Shown: positions 22,725-28,298 of the stretch, piece by piece | How positions within the stretch are numbered: position 1 is the first letter of the stretch | Layout of the letters: each line of letters opens with the position of its first letter | DNA from: JALOLG01 sp035557475 | GTDB taxonomy: Bacteria > Actinomycetota > Acidimicrobiia > Acidimicrobiales > Ilumatobacteraceae | Assembly: GCA_035557475.1 (NCBI GenBank) | Contig: DATMDV010000143.1 | Location: 1 to 28,298 of the forward strand | Direction: 5' to 3' | DNA length: 28,298 bases | The notes under the pieces: model-generated | The model's database searches: none | Told to the model about the DNA's origin: nothing | Seen by the model: the letters and a program-made list of their open reading frames with translations, nothing else | Program-made: the position numbers and the translations under genes

Positions 22725-24152
22725 CTACCAGGAAGTGGCGATGTACTGGGTCTCGCAGAACTCGTAGATGCCCTCACTGGCGCCTTCGCGGCCGAGACCG
22801 GACTGCTTCATCCCGCCGAACGGGGCCGCCGGATCCGACACCGCGCCCCGGTTGAGGCCGATCATCCCGGCCTGGATGCGCTCGGAGACACGCAGGCCCT
22901 TGGCGAGGTCGCGGGTGTAGACGTATCCGGTGAGCCCCAGCTCGGTGTCGTTGGCCTGGTCGATCATCGTGTCGGTGTCGGTGAACGGGATCACCGGCGC
23001 GACCGGCCCAAAGATCTCCTCACGGGTGATCGGCGAGTCGTGTCCGACGTCGCCGAGGACGGTCGGGAGATAGAAGAAGCCGGGGCCGCCGGCGGGCGAA
23101 CCGCCGAGGGCGACCGACGCGCCAGCGCCGGTGGCTGCCTTGACCAGACCGTCGACCGTCTCGAGTGCACCGGCGTTGATCAGCGGGCCACATGTGACGC
23201 CGTCGTCGAAGCCGTTGCCGATCTTCACGTTGCCCATCGCGACCGCGAACTTCTCGGTGAACTCGTCGGCAACGGCAGCTTCGACGTAGAACCGGTTGGC
23301 GGCGGTGCACGTCTCGGCCGAGTGCCGCATCTTGGCGACCATCGCTCCCTCGACCGCGGCGTCGAGATCGGCGTCGGCGAACACGATGAACGGGGCATTG
23401 CCACCGAGCTCCATCACGACCTTCAACACGCGGTCGGCGGCGCGGCGCAACAACACCCGTCCCACCTCGGTCGACCCGGTGAACGACACCATCCGCACCG
23501 CGCGGTGGTCGACCGCGGCGTCGAACCACGGACCCGACTCGAGCGTCGGCACGACGTTGACGACTCCCGGCGGCACACCGGCCTCACCCAACAGGTCGGC
23601 GATGCGCAGCGCGGTGAGCGGCGTCTCCTTCGGCGGCTTGATGACGACGGCGTTGCCGGCACCCAGCGCGGGAGCCAACTTGCGCGTGATCATCGCCGCC
23701 GGGAAGTTCCAGGGTGTAACCATCACAACCACACCGACCGGCGGGTGGTGCACGATGATCCGGTTGGCACCCGACGGCGCGAGGCCGAGCGAGCCGTGGA
23801 TGCGCACGGTCTCCTCGGCGTTCCACCGGAAGAACTCGGCGGCGTAGGCGACCTCGCCCTTGGCGTCGCCCATCGGCTTGCCGTTCTCGCGCACGATCAG
23901 ATCGGCGAGCTCCTGGGTGTGGTCGATGAGCACGTCGAAGCAACTCCGCAGCACTTCGGAGCGCACGCGCGGCGCGGTGGCCGCCCAGCCGCGTTGGGCG
24001 ATCTCCGCCGCATCGCAGGCGGCGGCGGCATCCGCCGGTGTGCCGGCCGCGACCTTCGTGAACTCCTCACCCGTCGCCGGATCGATGATCGGGATCCACT
24101 CCCCGGTCGATCCGTCCCGCCACTGGTCGCCGATCAACAACTGGGTGCGCAT
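22725..24152 (-). CDS. NAD(P)-dependent aldehyde dehydrogenase (succinate-semialdehyde-dehydrogenase-like)
   Basis: A 475-residue ALDH-superfamily enzyme. It has N149 (VTPWNFP), K172 (VIKPPKETPLTA), E248 (VMELGGNAPF) and nucleophile C282 (SAETCTAANR), all needed for thioester hydride transfer. The HSAETCTAANRFYV segment and the GlnArg-poor C-terminus (GGMKQSGLGREGASEG) resemble GabD-type succinate-semialdehyde dehydrogenases. The exact aldehyde is not determined. The ATG at 24152 has no SD; TACCGT lies seven bases upstream, suggesting a leaderless mRNA. It follows the PEP-mutase-family gene by 38 bp. Confidence 0.9.
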   Translation of the reverse strand: MRTQLLIGDQWRDGSTGEWIPIIDPATGEEFTKVAAGTPADAAAACDAAEIAQRGWAATAPRVRSEVLRSCFDVLIDHTQELADLIVRENGKPMGDAKGEVAYAAEFFRWNAEETVRIHGSLGLAPSGANRIIVHHPPVGVVVMVTPWNFPAAMITRKLAPALGAGNAVVIKPPKETPLTALRIADLLGEAGVPPGVVNVVPTLESGPWFDAAVDHRAVRMVSFTGSTEVGRVLLRRAADRVLKVVMELGGNAPFIVFADADLDAAVEGAMVAKMRHSAETCTAANRFYVEAAVADEFTEKFAVAMGNVKIGNGFDDGVTCGPLINAGALETVDGLVKAATGAGASVALGGSPAGGPGFFYLPTVLGDVGHDSPITREEIFGPVAPVIPFTDTDTMIDQANDTELGLTGYVYTRDLAKGLRVSERIQAGMIGLNRGAVSDPAAPFGGMKQSGLGREGASEGIYEFCETQYIATSW

Positions 24153-24159
24153 GCGACGA

Positions 24160-24165
24160 ACGGTA
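24160..24165 (-). promoter_or_regulatory. Putative -10 element of the aldehyde dehydrogenase gene
   Basis: TACCGT on the minus strand lies seven bases before the ATG at 24152, in the 38-bp gap after the PEP-mutase-family gene, with no SD. This is weak evidence for an internal promoter. Confidence 0.3.
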
Positions 24166-24190
24166 GTCCGGACCCCGTGTTCCCGATCCC

Positions 24191-24997
24191 TTAGGCGAAG
24201 GCGGCGGCCAGGTCGGCCCGGCTGGCACCGGACTTGGAGTATTCGGAGGTCCCGGACTCGAGCAGCTCGCGGGCCCCGACCATCAGCGCCCCGTACGCGG
24301 CGCGCGCGAGTGATCCGCCCGTCGAGATCCGGCGCACACCGATCGATCCGAGCTCGGCGACGGTCGGACCGCCGGGCAGGGCGAGCACGTTCAGGGGCGC
24401 ATCGACGGCCTCGATGACGCGGCGGATCTGGTCGAGGTCGGCGAGGCCCGGCGCGTAGAGGCAATCGGCGCCGGCGGCTCGGTAGGCGAACAGCCTGGCG
24501 ATCGTGTCGTCGAGGTCCTGGATGCCGTGGATGTGGTTCTCGGCCCGAGCAGTGAGCACCAAACGATCCGTACCGGCGTGCGCTGCCTCGGCCGCGGCAG
24601 CGACGCGTTCGGCCGCCAGTGAAAGCTCGTCGATGGCGTCGTTGGCCGGGTTCCAGTCCTCGATCGAGCATCCGGCTGCGCCCGCGTCCATCAGCAGCGT
24701 CACCGTCTCGCAGACACCGGCGAGGTCGTCGGCGAAGCACCGCTCGCTGTCGATGTTGAGCGGCAGGTCGGTCGCGTCCGACAGCGACGCGGTGTGGGCG
24801 ACGAGCTCGTCACGGGTGACGGTCATGTCGTTCTTGCCCAGCGTCCACGCAAACCCGGCGCTCGTGGTGGCCAGCGCCTCGAACCCGAGGCTGGCCAGCA
24901 GGCGCGCCGAACCCACATCCCACGGGTTCGGCATCACGAAGATCCCGTCGCTGGCGTGCATCTCGTGGAATCGGGCGCGTCGTTGGGCAGCGGTCAT
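24191..24997 (-). CDS. Isocitrate lyase/phosphoenolpyruvate mutase family protein
   Basis: A 268-residue TIM-barrel protein of the ICL/PEPM superfamily. Typical are the N-terminal FVMPNPWDVGSARLLASLGFEALATTSAG, the central NIDSERCFADD and GAAGCSIEDWN (metal-binding acid residues) and LTARAENHIHG. The KKCGH motif of isocitrate lyase is absent, so this belongs to the broad group that cleaves or decarboxylates 2-oxo- or 2-hydroxy-dicarboxylates; the reaction is unknown. The ATG at 24997 has an AGGAG SD six bases away. It probably shares a transcript with the aldehyde dehydrogenase. The 89 bp upstream show no clear promoter. Confidence 0.88.
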   Translation of the reverse strand: MTAAQRRARFHEMHASDGIFVMPNPWDVGSARLLASLGFEALATTSAGFAWTLGKNDMTVTRDELVAHTASLSDATDLPLNIDSERCFADDLAGVCETVTLLMDAGAAGCSIEDWNPANDAIDELSLAAERVAAAAEAAHAGTDRLVLTARAENHIHGIQDLDDTIARLFAYRAAGADCLYAPGLADLDQIRRVIEAVDAPLNVLALPGGPTVAELGSIGVRRISTGGSLARAAYGALMVGARELLESGTSEYSKSGASRADLAAAFA

Positions 24998-25086
24998 GGC
25001 GGGCTCCTGGGGTCTCGGTGGCGGTCAAATGACATGATCCCCCGGGCCGAGTCATCGTTGCCAGCGGGATCCGGACACCAACAGCA

Positions 25087-25881
25087 CTAGCCGTCGACGC
25101 TGGAGCCGCCGCGGCCGGCGCCGGCGGCGAACCGGCGGGCGCCGTCGAGCGTCTCGCCCGACGCGATCGAGTCGCGACCCCACTTGACCTCGTTGGTGGT
25201 GGCGGCGGCCTCGTCGAGGCCCCACTGCTCGAGAGCCGACATCCGGTCGTTGCGCATGCAGCGCTGCGGCAGGGCGGCGAGCTCGTGGGCCAGGGCGACC
25301 GCCACGCGGAGCGCCTCACCAGATGCGCAGACGCGGTTCACGAGACCGATCCGCTCGGCCTCGACACCGTCGACGCCACGACCGGTGAGGATCAGGTCGA
25401 TCGCCCGGCTGTGCCCGATGAGACGCGGCAGCCGGATGGTGCCGAGATCGACGAGCGGCACGCCGAACCGTCGGCAGTAGACCCCGAGCACCGCATCAGC
25501 GGCCGCAACACGGAGATCGCACCAGAGCGCGAGCTCGATCCCTCCGGCGACGGCAAATCCTTCGATCGCCGCGATCACCGGCTTGCCGAGGCGCAGGCGG
25601 GTCGGGCCCATCGGCCCGGGACCCTCGTCGGTCACGGACACTGGTCGCTGATCGGCACCCGCGATCGCTTTCAAGTCGGCGCCGGCGCAGAAGTACCCGC
25701 CGGCCCCGGTGAGCACGGCGACGTGCGCGGTCTCGTCGGCGTCGAAGGCCTCGAACGCGGCGAGCAGTGCGGCTGCCGTCGCGGCGTCGACCGCGTTACG
25801 CCGCTCCGGTCGGTCGATCGTCACGATCCGCACCGGTCCGTCGTCCGCGATGTCGACCGTGCCCTCACCATCCGCGCGCAC
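25087..25881 (-). CDS. Enoyl-CoA hydratase/isomerase (crotonase) family protein
   Basis: A 264-residue crotonase-fold protein. The oxyanion-hole elements are seen in GYFCAGADLKAIAG and EGFAVAGGIELALWCDLRVAA. The usual GxPE/GAGGTQRLPR region is shortened to FGVPLVDLGTIRLPRLIG, so the two catalytic glutamates of true hydratases are missing. It may be an isomerase, hydrolase or another crotonase, not a classical hydratase. The start is the GTG at 25881, with no SD but TAGCTT (25889-25894) seven bases upstream. It follows deoA by 20 bp on the same strand. The substrate is unknown. Confidence 0.85.
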   Translation of the reverse strand: MRADGEGTVDIADDGPVRIVTIDRPERRNAVDAATAAALLAAFEAFDADETAHVAVLTGAGGYFCAGADLKAIAGADQRPVSVTDEGPGPMGPTRLRLGKPVIAAIEGFAVAGGIELALWCDLRVAAADAVLGVYCRRFGVPLVDLGTIRLPRLIGHSRAIDLILTGRGVDGVEAERIGLVNRVCASGEALRVAVALAHELAALPQRCMRNDRMSALEQWGLDEAAATTNEVKWGRDSIASGETLDGARRFAAGAGRGGSSVDG

Positions 25882-25888
25882 GAAGGCG

Positions 25889-25894
25889 AAGCTA
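25889..25894 (-). promoter_or_regulatory. Putative -10 element of the crotonase-family gene
   Basis: TAGCTT on the minus strand lies seven bases before the GTG at 25881, inside the 20-bp gap after deoA, without an SD. This suggests independent leaderless transcription of the crotonase gene. Confidence 0.35.
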
Positions 25895-25901
25895 GTTCGG
25901 G

Positions 25902-27167
25902 TCAGGCGTCCACGGTGTAGGCGGCGCGTAGTTGGTCGGAGGCCAGTGCGGCCTGTTCGGCGGTGCGGGCGTACACGATCGCCAGCGGTCGCTCGTCACC
26001 GACGTCAGCACCGATCTCGGCGAGCTCGGTGAGGCCGACGGCGGGATCGATCGGGTCCTGCGGTCGCGTGCGACCACCCCCGAGCGTGACGACCGCAAGT
26101 CCCACGGCCCGGGTGTCGATCGTCGACACGCGCCCCGGGTGCTCGGGTGTGACCGACACTTCGACTTCGGCGCGCTCCAGATGCTGTTCGTGGTGTTCGA
26201 CGAGATCGGAAGGCCCGCCGAGCGCAGTGACCATCTCGGCGAACTTCTCCACGGCCGCGCCATCGAGGGCGGCTTCGATCTTCGCCCGCCCATCAGTGAT
26301 GTCGGTCGCCAACGAGGCCAGCACGAGCATCTCCGCACCCAGCGTCACCACCACGTCGTGCATACGAGGTTCGCGCCGCGCGCCGGTGAGATATTCGATC
26401 GCGTACACGACCTCGACGGCGTTGCCGGCCGCCGACGCCAGGGGTTGATTCATGTCCGTCAGCACAGCGCGCGTCGGGAGGCCGGCACCGACGGCGACCT
26501 CGACGATCGATGCGGCGAGCTCCTGCGCCTCCTCACGAGTCGCCATGAACGCGCCGTTGCCGAACTTCACGTCCATCGCCAACCCGTCGAGCCCGGCGGC
26601 GAGCTTCTTCGACAGGATCGATGCCGTGATGAGCGGGACCGACTCGACCGTGGCAGTGACGTCGCGGATCGCGTAGAGCCGCTTGTCGGCGGGTGCCAGA
26701 TCGTCGGTCTGGCCGATGACCGCGCAGCCGACGTCGCGCACGACGCGGTGGAACGTCTCACGATCGGGCATCGCGTCATACCCCGGGATCGAGAACATCT
26801 TGTCGAGCGTCCCGCCGGTGTGGCCCAAGCCGCGCCCCGAGATCATCGGGACGAACGCGCCGCACGCGGCGACGGCGGGCGCCAGCATCAGGCTCACCGT
26901 GTCGCCGACGCCGCCTGTCGAATGCTTGTCGACCACCGGTCCGTCGAGGTCGTCCCACGCCAGCACGACGCCGCTGCGGGTCATCGCCAGCGTCAGCGCG
27001 ACGCGCTCGTCGAGCGTCATCCCGTTGAAGTAGATCGCCATCGCCAATGCCGCCGCCTGGCCTTCGGTCACGGCGCCGTTCACGAGACCGGCGACGAACT
27101 GTTCGATCTCCGCCGCCGGCAGGACACCGCCGTCGCGCTTGAGCCGGATGACCTCCTGCGGTAGCAC
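25902..27167 (-). CDS. deoA: Thymidine/pyrimidine-nucleoside phosphorylase
   Basis: A 421-residue enzyme that splits thymidine or deoxyuridine with phosphate into base and deoxyribose-1-phosphate in nucleoside salvage. Conserved segments include VVDKHSTGGVGDTVSLMLAP, GRGLGHTGGTLDKMFSIPG, ADKRLYAIRDVTATVES and ILSKKLAAGLDGLAMDVKFGNGAFM (residues about 185-210). The GTG at 27167 gives MLPQEVIRLKRDGG, matching the E. coli DeoA N-terminus, and lies 8 bp after the deoC stop. The open frame extends upstream, but that is a shadow of deoC. deoA and deoC act in sequence in deoxyribonucleoside breakdown; no phosphopentomutase is in the window. Confidence 0.94.
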   Translation of the reverse strand: MLPQEVIRLKRDGGVLPAAEIEQFVAGLVNGAVTEGQAAALAMAIYFNGMTLDERVALTLAMTRSGVVLAWDDLDGPVVDKHSTGGVGDTVSLMLAPAVAACGAFVPMISGRGLGHTGGTLDKMFSIPGYDAMPDRETFHRVVRDVGCAVIGQTDDLAPADKRLYAIRDVTATVESVPLITASILSKKLAAGLDGLAMDVKFGNGAFMATREEAQELAASIVEVAVGAGLPTRAVLTDMNQPLASAAGNAVEVVYAIEYLTGARREPRMHDVVVTLGAEMLVLASLATDITDGRAKIEAALDGAAVEKFAEMVTALGGPSDLVEHHEQHLERAEVEVSVTPEHPGRVSTIDTRAVGLAVVTLGGGRTRPQDPIDPAVGLTELAEIGADVGDERPLAIVYARTAEQAALASDQLRAAYTVDA

Positions 27168-27175
27168 GGGCGGCG

Positions 27176-27937
27176 TCAGTAGCTCGACGAATCGGCCGGC
27201 TCGAGGAGCCGCCCATCGAGGGCGGCGACAAGCGTGTCGAGGACACCACTGGCCCCGAAGCGGAACGTGGACGGCGAGACCCAGTCGGTTCCCATGATGT
27301 CGTCGGCCAGCGCGAGGTACAGGGCCGCATCGGCGATCGTGCGGATGCCACCGGACGGCTTGATCCCGACCGGTCGGTCGGTCTCGGCGATGACGCGGAG
27401 CATGGTCTTGGCTGCCTCGGGCGTGGCGGAGATGTCGATCTTGCCCGACGAGGTCTTGATGAAGTCGGCGCCGTGCTCGATCGCGAACCGCGCCGCACGC
27501 TCGATCGCGGCATCGTCGGGGAGGGCGCCCGTCTCGAGGATCACCTTCATGCGCGCCTCGCGGGCGGCGTCGCGGACGCCGTCGATCATGTCGGCCGCAC
27601 GTTCTTCGTCGCCGACGAGCCAGGCGCGGTAGGGCAGCACGACGTCGATCTCGTCGGCTCCATCGTGGAGCGCACGCTCGGTGACCACGCGCACGGCGTG
27701 CGGACGTTCGTCGCCGGATGGGAAGTTCACGACGGTCGCGACCACCACTGGCGTGCCGACGAGCGCGGCGACCGACTGGGCGACGAAGTCTGGCCACACG
27801 CACACCGCAGCCGTGCCGTGCCGCGCGGCGCGCTCGCACAGCCGGTCGATCCCCTCGACCGACGCGTCGTCGCTCAGGTCGGTGAGGTCGACCAAGGCGA
27901 TCGCTCGTCGGGCGAGTTCGATATCGGAGTCGCTCAT
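27176..27937 (-). CDS. deoC: Deoxyribose-phosphate aldolase
   Basis: A 253-residue class I aldolase that cleaves 2-deoxyribose-5-phosphate to glyceraldehyde-3-phosphate and acetaldehyde. The Schiff-base lysine is K161 (GADFIKTSSGK). The proton-relay aspartate D98 (ADEIDVVLPY) and K193 (VGIKPSGGIRT) are present. The ATG at 27937 has a GAGGAG SD six bases away. It overlaps neither neighbour but sits 8 bp from deoA and 10 bp from the gene upstream, so all three are probably one operon. Confidence 0.94.
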   Translation of the reverse strand: MSDSDIELARRAIALVDLTDLSDDASVEGIDRLCERAARHGTAAVCVWPDFVAQSVAALVGTPVVVATVVNFPSGDERPHAVRVVTERALHDGADEIDVVLPYRAWLVGDEERAADMIDGVRDAAREARMKVILETGALPDDAAIERAARFAIEHGADFIKTSSGKIDISATPEAAKTMLRVIAETDRPVGIKPSGGIRTIADAALYLALADDIMGTDWVSPSTFRFGASGVLDTLVAALDGRLLEPADSSSY

Positions 27938-27947
27938 CGGGATCTCC

Positions 27948-28298
27948 TCACAGGGGCAGGACGGGAGTGCCCGGTTGGGCGCTGAACATCACCGCTGGTT
28001 GCCTGAGATCAATGTACTCCGCCAGCAACTCGAGCACGCCCGGCGGCGGCGCCGGTTCGTTGAACAGCAGCTGCGCTTGCCCGTAGTACGCGTCGAGGAG
28101 CGCGATGCGGTCGCCTTGCCCGCCGTCGGTCAGCAGGCGTTCGATCTCGACGCGGAGCTCGGCCGAGCGTTGCATGCCGGCCGCGTCCCTCGGCTTGAAC
28201 CCACCGAGCTCGACAAGGCCAGGAGTCTCGCGGGCGCGCGCGATCGGCCCCTCACCGAGCACGAGGTACAGCACGGCCGAAGCCGTCGCCTCCTGCTG
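27948..28298 (-). CDS. Unrecognised protein, C-terminal part (runs off the right end)
   Basis: The last 116 residues of a gene whose start lies beyond base 28298; the frame is open to the edge (QQEATASAVLYLVLGEG...). The visible part is mostly helical with leucine/arginine-rich stretches (MQRSAELRVEIERLLTDGG) and ends SAQPGTPVLPL. I recognise no family. A start inside the window, at GTG 28274, is possible but has only a distant GGAGG. It precedes deoC by 10 bp, which suggests a link to nucleoside salvage or a shared operon. Confidence 0.65.
   Translation of the reverse strand, partial: QQEATASAVLYLVLGEGPIARARETPGLVELGGFKPRDAAGMQRSAELRVEIERLLTDGGQGDRIALLDAYYGQAQLLFNEPAPPPGVLELLAEYIDLRQPAVMFSAQPGTPVLPL

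Noticed and set aside
19113..24194. A 1693-codon open frame on the plus strand.
   Set aside because: It is antisense to the IOR, aminotransferase and aldehyde dehydrogenase genes, which have clear domains and catalytic residues. Long antisense frames arise from codon bias in very GC-rich DNA. Its product is arginine/histidine/aspartate-rich without any recognisable domain.
1..28298. tRNA, rRNA, insertion sequence or phage genes.
   Set aside because: No cloverleaf, rRNA segment, transposase or integrase motif was recognised in either strand.

Overview
The window is about 28.3 kb of high-GC DNA. Starts are often GTG or TTG, many genes lack a Shine-Dalgarno (SD) sequence, there is an F420-type luciferase-like oxidoreductase, and there are Tat-dependent and lipobox secreted proteins. 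Together these suggest an actinobacterium. The long repeat-bearing secreted protein and the overall gene style fit Acidimicrobiia such as Ilumatobacter relatives. That taxonomic call is inference.

The first 13 kb is a protocatechuate 4,5-cleavage (lig/pmd-type) catabolic island. It holds pobA (4-hydroxybenzoate to protocatechuate), ligA-ligB (4,5-ring cleavage), ligC (semialdehyde dehydrogenase to 2-pyrone-4,6-dicarboxylate), ligI (pyrone hydrolase, only its 3' end), ligJ (4-oxalomesaconate hydratase) and ligK (aldolase giving pyruvate and oxaloacetate). They lie in separate transcription units: ligI (+); ligC-LLM oxidoreductase (-); GntR/FCD regulator (+); dienelactone-hydrolase-like, ligJ, ligK, DUF1932-type dehydrogenase-like gene (-); pobA (+); ligA-ligB (-). 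A near-identical palindrome, ATTGTCGACAAT, occurs exactly three times, each in a divergent intergenic region of this island (regulator/ligC, hydrolase-operon/pobA, ligA/VOC gene). This marks a compact regulon very probably controlled by the GntR protein. A recognisable LigU/GalD tautomerase is missing from the window, while four unassigned enzymes (DLH-like, DUF1932 dehydrogenase-like, LLM oxidoreductase, VOC protein with extradiol-like residues) sit inside or beside the regulon.

Interspersed with the island are a secreted zinc-peptidase-like protein with two 128-residue-period repeats (2761-4443), an SRPBCC protein and a secreted subtilisin (8918-10880). From 12.9 to 15.4 kb a lipoprotein alpha/beta hydrolase and a thiamine-diphosphate enzyme diverge from a 25-bp gap in which their putative -10 elements overlap. 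From 15.5 to 17.6 kb an exported set follows: an amicyanin-like copper lipoprotein and two paralogous Tat-exported ferritin-like proteins.

The right part, all on the minus strand, is central and salvage metabolism. It comprises a small membrane protein, a HisC-like aminotransferase with a fused indolepyruvate ferredoxin oxidoreductase, an aldehyde dehydrogenase with a PEP-mutase/isocitrate-lyase family protein, an enoyl-CoA hydratase family protein, deoA and deoC, and an unrecognised gene running off the right end. A large imperfect inverted repeat (22638-22698) separates the aldehyde dehydrogenase from the indolepyruvate oxidoreductase. No rRNA, tRNA, CRISPR array or insertion sequence was seen, and no gene-free stretch exceeds 170 bp.
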